Assembly (NCBI RefSeq): GCF_000525835.1
Contig: NZ_AODD01000005.1
Coordinates: forward strand, 62,001-126,000
Direction: 5' to 3'
Source of the DNA: Listeria grandensis FSL F6-0971
GTDB lineage: Bacteria > Bacillota > Bacilli > Lactobacillales > Listeriaceae
DNA: 64,000 nucleotides
Part shown: positions 17,503-30,844 of the stretch, piece by piece
How positions within the stretch are numbered: the stretch's first letter is position 1
Layout: every line of letters begins with the position of its first letter
Translations under genes and position numbers: made by a program
Notes under the pieces: model-generated
Database searches by the model: none
What the model was told of the DNA's origin: nothing
What the model saw: only the letters and a program-made list of their open reading frames with translations

Positions 17503-18339
17503 ATGAAAAACAACCAATCCGAAATTATCGGTGATCTCTATAATTTACTGCTAAATCCAGCCACGCGCGATTGGGAACGTTCATTGTTGCGGATTGCAAA
17601 GGCTGGCATCGACAACGGAGCGAAATTTGAAGATCAGATTGCGAAGCTTGAGGCCGAATTACGTCCGCTTGCCTTAAGAAATAACTTAACGCCTGATGTG
17701 ACGGACTTTTATTTGAAAATCACGAATGACCCTCTTGCTGGCAGTTCCTTCGATTTATCCGCGCATTATCAAGGAGATGGCCCACATCAAGCACGCGCTA
17801 TCTTTGCTGGTGGCTGTTTCTGGTGCATGGTAGAACCGTTCGAGACTAGGTCTGGAATCATCTCAGTGGTATCTGGCTATACTGGTGGGCATATGGATAA
17901 CCCGACATACGAGCAAGTGGTCGGCGGTTATACAGGTCATGTTGAAGCAGTGGAGATTATTTTCGATACACAAATTTGGAGTTACAAAGAGCTAGTCGAG
18001 CTTTACTGGCAGTTAACGGATCCCACCGATGCGTTTGGTCAAATGGCCGATCGTGGCAGTAGTTATAGGCCTGTTATTTTTGTGACAAATGAGGAACAAC
18101 GCCAAATTGCGGAGCGGTCGAAACAAGATCTAGCAGAGTCAGGGAGATATAATCACCCAATCGTGACAGCAATTGAACCAGCCTCTACTTTTTGGCTAGC
18201 CGAAAATTTTCATCAGCAGTTTTATCAGAAAAATCCGAGAAGATACAAGAAACTCAAACGTTCGCGTCAGCAGTTCTTAGTGTTTCAGCGTATGCAAACT
18301 AAATTGGGACATGGCTGGAATCGATTACGGAAAAAATAA
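17503..18339 (+). CDS. msrA: Peptide-methionine (S)-S-oxide reductase with N-terminal extension
   Basis: 278-residue MsrA, repairing methionine-S-sulfoxide. The active-site motif GCFWC places catalytic Cys105, followed by [16 protein letters not shown] and GHVEAVEI, all family hallmarks. The enzyme domain occupies about 97-250. The first 95 residues are an added, mostly helical domain (starting [17 protein letters not shown]) of unknown role, found in some Firmicute MsrA proteins; the C-terminus is basic. ATG 17503 is chosen because GAGGGTGG precedes it; an in-frame start at 17449 lacks a site. Confidence 0.9.
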   Translation: MKNNQSEIIGDLYNLLLNPATRDWERSLLRIAKAGIDNGAKFEDQIAKLEAELRPLALRNNLTPDVTDFYLKITNDPLAGSSFDLSAHYQGDGPHQARAIFAGGCFWCMVEPFETRSGIISVVSGYTGGHMDNPTYEQVVGGYTGHVEAVEIIFDTQIWSYKELVELYWQLTDPTDAFGQMADRGSSYRPVIFVTNEEQRQIAERSKQDLAESGRYNHPIVTAIEPASTFWLAENFHQQFYQKNPRRYKKLKRSRQQFLVFQRMQTKLGHGWNRLRKK

Positions 18340-18471
18340 TCTAGTGGACGTTCGATTTCTCTGCTAAAGGTATTTACGATGCACATGCGCTCAATGAAAC
18401 TCATCTTAGTCTGTGTATGTTCATTTTGTGTATCAAAATTTTGACGTCGTCACTTACTAGCACGGAACTAA

Positions 18472-19948
18472 TTACAGTTCTTCTCCCAAGTTTATTTTCT
18501 CGCGGAATTTATCTTGAATAATAGTTGTTAATTCCGTCCACCTTTCCATGTTTCTAGTAGAATCCAGATAGAATACATGTTTATTCGGTGTGGCTTTTTC
18601 AAGTGTATCTGTCACGATAATATCTGCTTTTGAATAGTCGCTAGTGACAGAAATATTATTATTGTTATACAGCGAAGACAAACGATTTTTGATAACATAA
18701 ATAGCTGTAAAATCCTTCGTCATTTGTAAATAAATATAGATCTTAGGGTTTTTCTCGGAATGCAGCAAAGAATGCAAAAGGTTACATATCATTTCCAGAT
18801 GATGTTCATCATCAATGATGGGAGCAAGTTTTTCCTTTATAGCATCAGCTAGATTATCTTTCTTTGGCAAATAAATGGTGAGTTTTGGGATATATAGGTC
18901 AACAAAACTAAGAAATGCATCACCAATTAAATTATACAAGGAGATTATAAGCGACAAATAATAGATATAAATATATTCTTGCTCTTCTGATAGAGCGAAG
19001 GATGTTAGCGTGGAAAAGCGAGTATAGATATCTTTCGAAAGTACACAATAAGGATGTTTTTGGGCAGAAAAAGTTTTTCCGAGTCGAATTTTTTGTTCTC
19101 TAGGAATAATATCTGAAATAAATATTCTAGAAAGAAAATTAAAAACAAGTATTTCATTTTTTTTGTTAATTCGATTGAGATGACCAAACCTATTTTTGTG
19201 AAAAATTAGCGCAACGTCAAAATTATTTTTGATGAGTTCAAAGAATGACGAAAGTTCAGTAGAATCAGGATTTTTAATAAAGTTTTGTTCATTTATTCTC
19301 GTATAAAGAATGGCATAAAAAATATAGAGAGACCTTTCTTTCGTGTTGGATATTTGATGAGCGTTTTGTAGCCCTGCTGGAGGAACTGTTGATTTAATTT
19401 CATCTATGCTTATATTGGTAAAAGGCCATTCTAAATCCTGAAAAGAATCCTGATAAAAATATGTAGGAAAAGAGTCTGATAAATACTTCGTTACCTTCAA
19501 GGGAAACTTTGTTATCAGAAATTATTATTTTAATATGATACGGTTTCAAAAATGTGTTTAATTTGTATGTTAATTTGGTGAAGTAGCTCTCTGAAATAAA
19601 TAATAAATCGAGTACCTCTTGTTTCGTAATTACGGATCTAGTTGTAAGTAACACGGCATAATTGAATATGACTACAAGTTTCAGCAATTTTAATTTCAAA
19701 ATATAAGAACATTCTACAGCTTTTTTCTCATACTGCTGGTTCACACGAATAGTGCCCGTATTGTCTGATGTAATGAAGTCTTTCATTGTTAGATATTGAT
19801 CAAATGATTGATTGATTCTGACCATGTTCGATTTTACAGTTTGTTTAGAAATGCCTAAAGATGTGGAGATATCTCGTAGCGAAGTTTTGTCTTTTTTGAT
19901 GATAAAGAATAAAATATTTAGTTCTTTTTGCAAATAGTCTGGAATCAA
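18472..19948 (-). pseudogene. Mga-like transcriptional regulator, frameshifted
   Basis: Two minus-strand frames together make a 491-residue protein with the plan of Mga/AtxA regulators. The N-terminal helix-turn-helix is around TSLRDISTSLGISKQTVKSNM; a PRD-like helical middle and an EIIB-like C-terminus follow. The frames join at an A5 run at 19455-19459 (T5 on the coding strand) with one base too many, so the direct reading is cut before the conserved FQDLEWPF motif. TTG 19948 follows AAGGGGG by 7 bases; GTG 19975 is an alternative. It is divergent from the LPXTG surface protein, as Mga regulators are often next to the cell-wall proteins they control. Confidence 0.65.
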
Positions 19949-19973
19949 AATGATACCCCCTTCGTTGTTATTC

Positions 19974-20005
19974 ACAATTAATGTCTAGCGCTAAACACTA
20001 ATTGT
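19974..20005. promoter_or_regulatory. 32-bp near-perfect palindrome
   Basis: Arms ACAATTAATGTCTAGC and GCTAAACACTAATTGT match in 14 of 16 pairs around the centre TAGCGCTA. It lies 26 bases upstream of the Mga-like start, a good site for autoregulation or another dimeric regulator. Confidence 0.6.
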
Positions 20006-20160
20006 ACATACAAAGTCTCAATTAATAATGTTACTATAGCAGAGTAGGATAAAGTTGTAAAATAAACACTGGTTTTAAAACATTACAAAAAAACTATTGG
20101 TGACAAGTATATCTTGCGTTGGCCTAATGTTTAACTACATAAGAATTGATGATCAAAATA

Positions 20161-20215
20161 AATAATGATACTAAAAAAATAATCATTATTCATAATTTTG
20201 AAACGAAATTATAAT
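20161..20215 (+). promoter_or_regulatory. Inverted repeat and -10 box upstream of the MucBP protein
   Basis: Perfect 9-bp inverted repeat AATAATGAT / ATCATTATT at 20161-20169 and 20182-20190, and TATAAT at 20210-20215 without a good -35 box. An activator-dependent promoter would look like this. The rest of 20006-20160 is AT-rich with nothing I can name. Confidence 0.5.
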
Positions 20216-20244
20216 CTAGTTACAAAAATAATCGGAGGTTCGAG

Positions 20245-23200
20245 ATGAAGAGGTTTTTAAAAATATTTGTAGTAATGATTTTGATTTTTCCATTTTTTAC
20301 GTTTGTGCTGGAGCCTAAGGTAGTCTATGCTGCTCTGGAGCAAAGAGTCGAGGCGGCGAAAAATGAATCGAAAGCAGAGTTAACAGAAAATGTAAAGCGA
20401 ATAATTCAAAGCAATTCAGAACAGCGTATTAATACAGTAACCACTCCGTTAACTAATAAATTTTCCTATAAGACAGGAGAGTCAACAAAGTATAGCGAGG
20501 GAGGCCCTACCTGGAAAAAAGAAGCGTATGTCATTAGCATGAATCCTATTTATACTACCGTCGGCGTGGATAATAATTTACTATCCATCGACTACAAGCG
20601 CCCCGGTAACGGCACAACTAAAACTGATCCGAGTTCCATATCGATTACTGCCAAAACAAATAAAAAAATCGATACAAGCTTTTTATTAGAAGTTCGCAGT
20701 GTTTACACAGTATTCCACACGCTAGAACGAGAAGTTTTTTGGGGAAGCTCGGAACAAACGTTATATTCCCAAGATGTATTAGATAAACCGATATCCATCA
20801 GAGTACACGTCACGAAAGCTAATGAAGAAGGCGCAGTAAAAGTTTCCTATACAGACGTTGACACGGGAAAATCTATTATGAATGAAAGTGTGATACACGG
20901 AAAAATTGGCAACTCCTACAACCAAGACGTACAAAAAGACTACACAGCCAAAAAAGAATATATTAAAAACCAACATTACAAATACGTTGGCGAAAAAAAT
21001 ACGACCGGAAGCTATCGAGATGGGGAAATTAATGCGGAATATCAATTTGAACGAGAGCAAGGCGGAAATGTATCGGTCAACCATGTGAACGCAGAATCCA
21101 CTCTAAATGATAAGCAACGAGAAGCTTTCGGAAGTCCCACACCTGATATTCTGACAGGTAAATATGGCGATACAGTAACAGCGAAGGCAAAAAAGATGGC
21201 GCATTATGAAACGATAGATGGCAAAGAGGAAATGGGAATAAAGCTAGATGAGAAACCGCAACAACAATCATTTAAATACAAACTAAAGCAAGCGAAGCCG
21301 CTGACTGTAAAATATGTAGATGAAGATGGGAACACCATCCCAGGCGTCGACCATAAAATAATATCTGGAAAGTGGGGAGATAAATATACAGTTACACCTC
21401 GAGAAGAAATTCCTTTTTATACACTTGTAGATAGCAGTGAAAAGAAAGAAGGATATTTAACAGATGACAACCAAGAAATTGTCTATCACTATAAAGTATC
21501 TGAAGGAGCTCCGATAGTTATTCATTACGTTGATGAAAAAGGCAAGACCATTCATCCAGACAAGAAATTAACAGGACTAAATTATGGCTCTAAATTTAAA
21601 GAGCAGGCAATTAATATAGATCATTATCGACAGAAAAAGGACGAGATTAGTGGTCAAGTAACAGATAAACAACAAGAAATTACGTTTGTTTACGAAAAAA
21701 ATGATGGCAAACCGGTCATTGTGCGTTTCAAAGATGATAAAGGCAGGCTAATAGATGAAAGCTATCTAATGTACGGGAAACATGATGAATCTTTTGACGG
21801 ATCTGAAAAAAACAAAGCGATTCAAGATATTTTAAAAACAGTTGAAAACCGATCACTATACACTACAAGAAATTCAAGGTAATCCACATGGGAAATTTAC
21901 GGATGATAATGACGTGAAATATTCAAGCGAACTCACTTACTCTTTAAAAAAAAGATGACGCTCCTGGTCAAGTAAAAGTACGCTATATTAACAAAAATGA
22001 TCAAAAAGAAATTGCAACAGAAGAAATCTTAACGGGGAAATATGAGGAGCGATACGTAACAACACCCAAATTCATAAAAGGTTACCATCTGGTTGATATA
22101 CCAGACAATACATCCGGAACTTTTAGCGATACGAATAGCGAAGTAACCTACCTTTATGAGCCTAATATTGGTGGTACAGTCGAACTACACTACATTGACA
22201 AAGATACAAAAGAGGAGATAAGCCCTGTAGATGTTAAGAGCGGAGGCGTGAATCAAGCCTACAATTTTGCGCCTAAAAATATAAATCGCTATGCATTATC
22301 ACACATACCCGACAATGCAGCAGGAACCTATCCAGATCCTAATCAGACAATCAAAGTCTATTATTCCTACACCAAAAACAAAGCGAAACCAGTGCATGTT
22401 ATCTACCAAGATAAAGAGGGTAAGGAGCTAGCAAAAGAAGAGTTGGACGGGAATGAGAAAAAATGGGGCGATTCTTTTGAAACAGAATTAAAATCATTTA
22501 CAGGATACGAACTGAAAGAAATTACGCTAAATGGAGTCCAAGTTTCCGAGGGAATTGGCGTCTTCGATGATACAAATGAACAGACAGTTGTCTATAGCTA
22601 TGACTTGAAGAAAGCCGCCCCTGTGAAAGTGCAATATATCGATGATGATACACAAAAAGAAATAAGCCAACAAGAAGAGATATTAGATAAGAACGCGATT
22701 TTTGGAGACCTTTTTGAAAGTCATACGAAAGATATACCAGGATATATTTTCGGGTCAGGAGATTTAAACGGCCAGACACAGGAGGGAAATAGCATTGTTG
22801 GAAACTATACAGATCAGGCACAAATAATTACGTATCATTATAAGAAAGATAAAACGAAAATAGCGGTTAAAGATTCTATAGTTCACATTGGCGAGAGTTG
22901 GAGTGCTTCTGACAATTTCGAAAGTGCGTCGGATAAAAATGGCGATCCAATCAAGTTTCAAAGCATTCAAGCCATCGGAACGGTGGATGTCACGAAAGAA
23001 GGAATCTACCCGATCGAGTATTCTTATGGAGGCGTAAAAAGTACTGCTTATGTAACAGTCAAAGAGAATAAGAAAAGCCTTCCAGCACCAGCTCTGGATA
23101 AGGATGAAGAAGCGTTCAAAGATAATAAGTTCACGAAGAAAGTTACAAACATAGATGATAATAAAAGTGCGGTAACTAGTACTAAAAATAAGCTGAACTT

Positions 23201-23378
23201 GGCTGAACATAGTATCTTTGATGTAAAAATGCAATCTAAATATAACCAATCAACAGTAAAAAAGACTAAACTTCCAAAAACAGGAGAAGAAATGAATAAA
23301 GTAGCTATAGTATTCGGTTTACTGTTGGTAATTATAAGTTTGATTTCTCTATATGTTCGCAAGTGTAGTAAATCATAG
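20245..23378 (+). CDS. LPXTG cell-wall protein with MucBP repeats, two frame breaks
   Basis: Surface adhesin of about 1043 residues. It has a signal peptide (MKRFLKIFVVMILIFPFFTF, cleavage near VYA-AL), and a unique N-terminal region to about residue 195. At least eight MucBP-like repeats follow, each with a V-x-V-x-Y-x-D core and a later YxxGxYxDxxxxVxYxY-type end. Near 22860-23070 there is an Ig-like (DUF5011) domain, then a charged linker and the sortase signal LPKTGEE with a hydrophobic helix and basic tail. Two extra A, at A5 21834-21838 and A8 21946-21953, split the frame; removing both gives one continuous protein. GGAGG precedes ATG 20245. MucBP proteins bind mucins or host glycoproteins. 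Lys/Asp-rich composition and AT content differ from neighbours. Confidence 0.85.
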
Positions 23379-23394
23379 AAAATAGGTATAGTGA

Positions 23395-23425
23395 AAGCGC
23401 GTTTCCAGACCAAGGAGGCGCGCTT
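23395..23425 (+). terminator. Possible terminator after the surface protein
   Basis: Perfect 7-bp stem AAGCGCG (23395-23401) and CGCGCTT (23419-23425), followed only by ATCTT. Weak because no T-run is present. Confidence 0.4.
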
Positions 23426-23524
23426 ATCTTGCTAAAAAGAGAGCTCATTCATGATGCCGACTTGGCATGCTTGAATAAGCTCAGCTTCAATCGCTTAACA
23501 TTTGTCTGTTTTTTTATGATTTTA

Positions 23525-24579
23525 TTACCATACTTTTTCTAAAAAGCTGGCGACTTTTTGCTGGTATTGCGGTAGGTCGAATAGGATGGCTTCTGGATGG
23601 CTTGCCGATGGTACTAATAATATCTCTTTTTGAGGCGCGGGTGAGGCTTCATAAATTGCTTTTGCCATACTCGTTGGGACAGCTGTATCACTGTCACCAT
23701 GGATAACTAATAAAGGAATTTTGGATTGCTTAATTTGGTTGATCGCAGAACCCTCTTCCATTTTGAAGCCCTGACGCTCCAATAATAAATCATTTAATTT
23801 ATGATAAACCAACGCTCTTGTCTCATCATTTAGAAAGCCCAATTTATCGTTAATAAGAAACTTCACTTGTTCTGCAATAGACGTGTAGCCACAGTCTTCA
23901 ATAATTGCTTTCACATTTTGGGGTAATTCTGTCGCTGTTGAACTCATCATTGCGATAGATGCCCCATAGATAGGCCAGATAAAATAATCTCAGAATCGGC
24001 GCCTGTTTTCTCGTTTAGCAATTTTGCCCATTGGGCGATGTCATCTTTGTCTTTCCAACCAAGCGATCGTTGTTTGTCGGGGCTAGTACCATGGCCTCTC
24101 ATTTCTGGTGTTAAAATATTGTAACCTAAATCATAGTATACTTTTGCCCATGCCCCCATAAAATTTGGCTGGCTACTGAAACCATGAATTAAAATCACAG
24201 TTTTGTTAGATTTTTTGATATTTGGTAGATAGGTGGCTTTGAGTTGTACATCGGATTCTATTTTCCAAGTCTCTTTGTCTACGGTTTTATACCAATCCAA
24301 ATGCTCATTAAATTCTTTTTCGAAAGGATAGGGACCACCATTCATATGGCCTGAGGAATCATTGATTTTATTCGTAAAAGCCGCTTCATAGATTAAATTT
24401 GCAAAAATACCTGTTATGTCCAGTTTTTTTTGCGGTAATGTAGTGGAAATAGGAGGTTGTTGAAGGTTAAAAATATTCTTAGCGCTAGCATCAACGCTCG
24501 TCCTACTTAATAGACCTCCTGTGTTCATCAATGTTATTGCGGCTATTATCCCAATTTTTAGTAATTTATTTTTTTTCAT
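23525..24579 (-). CDS. Secreted alpha/beta hydrolase, frameshifted at the nucleophile motif
   Basis: About 351 residues. It starts with a signal peptide or membrane anchor (MKKNKLLKIGIIAAITLMNT). The alpha/beta hydrolase core follows: oxyanion-hole LIHGFSSQPN, MRGHGTS, and nucleophile elbow GLSMG. The frame breaks exactly there, at C4 23962-23965 (G4 in coding sense): one G is missing, and adding it gives GLSMGAS and continues into the frame ending at 23525. The second part has the Asp loop (VIHGDSDTAVP) and the last His (SASHPEA). Related to Bacillus YtmA/YitV-like and cinnamoyl-esterase-like hydrolases; substrate unknown. ATG 24579 lies 6 bases after GGAGG. Confidence 0.75.
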
Positions 24580-24766
24580 GTTCATCCTCCAATTATATTT
24601 AAATATTATCAATCCTATTTTGCATTTAATGCTCTCTCGTATCAGCTCCTTCGTGATTCCCTAGATAAATGATAGACCTTCCTATAATAGAAATCACATC
24701 AACCACTGCATAAAGCCATGTATTTTTTGAAACAGATTCGATGCTATTGCGCGCTGTAAAGCATAG

Positions 24767-24803
24767 AAAATCGCTCAGCCAAAATGATAGGCTGGGCGAT
24801 TTT
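24767..24803. terminator. Terminator hairpin after the GH63 gene
   Basis: 14-bp stem AAAATCGCTCAGCC (24767-24780) with GGCTGGGCGATTTT (24790-24803), one wobble pair. T-runs on both sides make it usable in both directions; the GH63 gene on the minus strand reads into it. Confidence 0.75.
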
Positions 24804-24866
24804 GTATTTTATCAGGGAAATGGTTGATACTATTTATAAACATTGAAATTGTAGGCACAGAAGATA

Positions 24867-27290
<2,424 letters not shown>

Positions 27291-27444
27291 TTATTTTTCG
27301 TGTAAATGCTAGTTCATAGGACCTTTCATGGTTCGTTGGCGTTTCGTTCATCTTGAGATATTTTGAAAAAAATGCGTGAAAAATATTGTGTAGCCTCCAT
27401 TTATATACAAATGAGTTTTACCCAGCTTGGTAGTCAGTAAGTCA

Positions 27445-28917
27445 TTATTGGAGGTTAACCCAAACACTTTTTACTTCTGTATAGTTATCTAATGCATAGG
27501 ATCCCATTTCTCGACCAATTCCTGATTCTTTGTACCCACCAAATGGTGATGCCGCATCAAATACGTTGTAGCAGTTAATCCAGACGGTTCCTGCTTCGAG
27601 TTTTTCCGCAACACGATGGGCTGTTCGTATATTTTCTGTCCAAATACCTGCAGCAAGACCGTAGTTAGTCGCATTGGAACGCTCAATAACTTCATCTATT
27701 GTATCAAAGGGAAGTATCGCAACGACTGGACCAAAAATTTCTTCTTTGGCAATGACCATATCGTCTGTTACATTAGTGAATATGGTTGGTTCTACGAAGA
27801 AACCTTTTTCAGATGGCGCGGTTCCTCCAATTAGTATCTCGGCTCCTTCTTTTTTGCCGGATTCAATATAATTCAGTACGCGTTCCTGTTGCTTTTTAGA
27901 TATTAGTGGTCCCATGGTCGTTTCGCCGTCCAGACCAGGACCTTGCTGTATTTTTTTTGCTTGGGCAACTAGTTCAGGAACCACCGTATCCAAAGTGTCT
28001 CTGTGGACAAACAATCGTGAGCCCGCGCAACACACTTGCCCTTGATTAAACATGATACCACTTAATGCGCCAGGAATAGCCCGCGATAAATCAGCATCAG
28101 GGAAGATAATATTTGGAGATTTCCCCCCCTAGTTCAAGCGTTACACGTTTGTGGTCTTCTGAAACCTGACTCATAATATGTTTCCCAACTTTAGTAGAAC
28201 CAGTAAAAGCGATTTTAACGACATTTGGGTGGTCAACAAGTGCTTCGCCTGTCTTTGCAGCGCCTGTGACAATGTTTAGAATGCCATCTGGAAATCCTGC
28301 TTCTGCCAGATAAAGTGCAGATAGTGGTGTTTGCTCAGCAGGCTTCAGTACAACTGTACACTCTGTTGCGAGGGCTGCTCCAAGTTTCCAAGCCGCCATT
28401 AGAAGTGGGAAGTTCCACGGGATGATTTGCCCAATAACACCAATGGCTCATGCCGTGTGTAATTCAGGAAATCTCCTGTTACGGGAATGCTTTGACCAAA
28501 AATTTTACTTGCCCAACCAGCATAGTAACGGAAATGTTCAATAGATAAAGGCACATCCGCATTTCTTGTTTCTTGGATAGGTTTTCCATTATCCAATGAG
28601 TCAAGCTGCGCGAGTTCTTCTTTATTTTCTTCCATCAAGTCTGCTAGTTTATTGATCAAGTTGCCTCTTTCTATGCCACTCAGTTTTGACCATTCTCCAA
28701 TTTCAAAAGCGTGGCGAGCAGCTTTTACCGCTAAATCAATATCTGCTTCGCCGGCTTCTGCTGCTAAAGTGATAGTTTCACCTGTTGCTGGGTCTAGCGT
28801 TTCGAAATTTTTTCCTGAAATCGAGTCCACCCATGTACCATTGATAAATAGTTTTTGGGGTACGCTTAAAAATTTTTCGACTTTTGGTAGTAACATAATA
28901 TCAGCTGTTTTTTCCAT
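27445..28917 (-). pseudogene. NAD-dependent aldehyde dehydrogenase, two frameshifts
   Basis: Three minus-strand pieces form one 490-residue aldehyde dehydrogenase. Part 1 (28917 to about 28440) ends at HEPL; one base is missing near 28440-28441 and adding it gives the conserved IPWNFP motif. Part 2 has the cofactor loop [11 protein letters not shown] and ends at ELGG; one extra base in the C7 run at 28123-28129 breaks the frame before the usual KSPNIIF. Part 3 has the catalytic Cys in NQGQVCCAGSRL and the C-terminal FGGYKESGIGRE. The two errors cancel, so total length is a multiple of three. Substrate unknown; betaine/acetaldehyde-type dehydrogenases are closest by motif. A Shine-Dalgarno GGAGGTT precedes the start. 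Confidence 0.8.
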
Positions 28918-28981
28918 AATAACCTCCTAATTTAAGCTAGTTGAAAATAATCATAATTCGAGTGAAAGTAAATACGTGCAA

Positions 28982-29171
28982 TTAATAATACATCCCGTCA
29001 AACTTCTTTCTTGGTTTCGACTCCTTTCTTTGTTTTAGGAAACTATTCCCAATGTAGTAATAATACCAATTTTTCCAGATAATAGCTGTGACTAAAAAAA
29101 GAAATATAGCGAGCAATACGGACGAGAGGAGGCGCTTTCTTTTACTTTGCGTTAAAATATTTATACCTCAT
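28982..29171 (-). pseudogene. Possible small membrane protein, broken frame
   Basis: Within the otherwise geneless 28918-29304, the minus strand encodes RLLSSVLLAIFLFLVTAI, then WKNWYYYYIG and a basic tail ending DGMYY at TAA 28982-28984. It has no standard start unless one base is removed from the A4 run at 29154-29157. That would give a 62-residue protein starting at ATG 29171 with one membrane helix. No ribosome site is seen. The composition looks coding, but this remains tentative. Confidence 0.35.
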
Positions 29172-29304
29172 TTGCGTGACTTATTCTGAACTAGTTTTTA
29201 TGCGAACATTTCCGTTCGAATTTTTTAATCTCCCAAAAAAAATTCCGAATCTATGCATTATTTGTGAAGAGACGGGGAATAATAAAAAAACGAGGTGTTG
29301 TAAA

Positions 29305-30318
29305 ATGAAAGCAGTAGGATTATACAAATATTTGCCAATCGAAGCCAAAGAAAGTTTTCTAGATGTCACGGTAGAAACACCAAAAGCGAGTGGGCATGAT
29401 ATACTTGTCCAAATCGGAGCCATCTCGGTGAACCCTGTAGACACAAAGTTGCGTGCGCCAAAAAATGAGGTGGAAGAGAAAGCGCGAATTCTAGGGTGGG
29501 ATGCCGTCGGGATTGTGACGGAAATTGGTGATGCCGTCGAATTATTCCAAGTGGGGGATGCCGTTTATTACGCTGGGGACGTCACGCGATCAGGAAGTTA
29601 TGCGGAGTTCCAACTCGTGGATGAACATTTAGTTGGCGCCAAACCGGCGAATTTGACTATGGAAGAAGCCGCCGCGATGCCACTTACGCTAATAACGGCA
29701 TGGGAAGCGCTGTTTGATCGGATACGAATCAATCCGGACGCTGATGCTGGGAAATCACTTCTGATCATCAATGGTTCCGGTGGTGTGGGCTCCATCGCAA
29801 CACAACTCGCCGTATGGGCAGGTCTTGAAGTCATCACGACGGCTTCACGCCATGAGACGGTTACTTGGTCCAAATCGCAGGGTGCAACGCATGTCATCAG
29901 TCATCGCCATCCCCTTTTGCCGCAATTAAAGACGCTCGGTTTTGACGGTGTAGATTATATTTTATGCCTACATAACACGGACGCTTATTGGGACGCGATG
30001 CAGGAAATCATTTTGCCACAAGGTCATATTTGTTCCATTGTAGAACTTCAAAATCCAGTATCCATGAGCCTCATCAAAGATAAAAGCGTGACGGTGAGCT
30101 ATGAATTCATGTTTACTCGTTCCAAATACAACACGCCTGATAAAGTGCGCCAACATGACATATTGACGAAGTCCGCGCAATTATTTGAAACAGGAGCTCT
30201 AAAATCTACCTTAAATCAGACATTAACACCAATAAATGCAACCACGATAAAAGAAGCACACCGAATTTTAGAATCAGGCAAGTCGATCGGAAAACTAGTA
30301 GTGAAGGGATTTGATTAG
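29305..30318 (+). CDS. Zinc-less MDR alcohol dehydrogenase/quinone oxidoreductase
   Basis: 337-residue medium-chain dehydrogenase of the zinc-type alcohol dehydrogenase-like group (YogA/ZADH). It lacks the Cys-rich structural zinc loop, has VNPVDTKLR and GWDAVG in the catalytic domain, and NGSGGVGSIATQLA as the cofactor motif. It probably reduces quinones or enones with NADPH. It opens the conserved stretch that matches L. monocytogenes around lmo2573, by memory. GAGGTG lies 7 bases before ATG 29305. The next ORF starts one base after this stop. Confidence 0.85.
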   Translation: MKAVGLYKYLPIEAKESFLDVTVETPKASGHDILVQIGAISVNPVDTKLRAPKNEVEEKARILGWDAVGIVTEIGDAVELFQVGDAVYYAGDVTRSGSYAEFQLVDEHLVGAKPANLTMEEAAAMPLTLITAWEALFDRIRINPDADAGKSLLIINGSGGVGSIATQLAVWAGLEVITTASRHETVTWSKSQGATHVISHRHPLLPQLKTLGFDGVDYILCLHNTDAYWDAMQEIILPQGHICSIVELQNPVSMSLIKDKSVTVSYEFMFTRSKYNTPDKVRQHDILTKSAQLFETGALKSTLNQTLTPINATTIKEAHRILESGKSIGKLVVKGFD

Positions 30319-30319
30319 C

Positions 30320-30838
30320 ATGACAGAAAAGCGAATTGAATTATTTATAGCGATGAGTTTAGATGGATATATAGCGGATAAAGCGGGTAGTGTTGCATGG
30401 TTAGAAGAAATCGAAGGAGAAGGAGATAACGGCTATACAACCTTCTTGGACGAAATTGATACTGTCGTGATGGGGCATACAACCTATAAGCAATTATTCA
30501 CGCTCACCGACACGTTTCCATATAGCAAGAAGCATGTTTATGTTTTTTCTAACGAAAAAGCGGGTACAAAAGACGAATACGCCGCATTTGTAAATGGCTC
30601 CGTTAAAAATTGGTTGGAAAACACGTCTGGAAAAAGTATCTGGCTTGTTGGTGGCGCTCAGTTAGTAAAGAAATTCCTCGAAGAACAACAAATTGATCGC
30701 TTCATTATCACTGTTGCTCCGATAATTCTTGGAGACGGCACCCCACTTTTTGAAAAAGGGACAAAAGAGCAACTGGAATTAGAAGAAGTCGTTAAATACG
30801 GCCAATTCACACAGATGACATATCGCAAAAAGGAGTAA
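30320..30838 (+). CDS. RibD C-terminal/DHFR-like reductase
   Basis: 172-residue protein of the RibD_C family (dihydrofolate reductase fold). Seen features: IELFIAMSLDGYIADKAGSVAWLEE at the start, VVMGHTTYKQL, and IWLVGGAQLVKKFLE, the NADPH-binding part. These single-domain proteins are usually called dihydrofolate reductase-like, but the substrate is generally unknown. It is tightly linked to the dehydrogenase upstream and the nicotinamidase 6 bases downstream, probably one operon. ATG 30320 fits better than TTG 30311. Confidence 0.85.
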   Translation: MTEKRIELFIAMSLDGYIADKAGSVAWLEEIEGEGDNGYTTFLDEIDTVVMGHTTYKQLFTLTDTFPYSKKHVYVFSNEKAGTKDEYAAFVNGSVKNWLENTSGKSIWLVGGAQLVKKFLEEQQIDRFIITVAPIILGDGTPLFEKGTKEQLELEEVVKYGQFTQMTYRKKE

Positions 30839-30844
30839 TAAATC

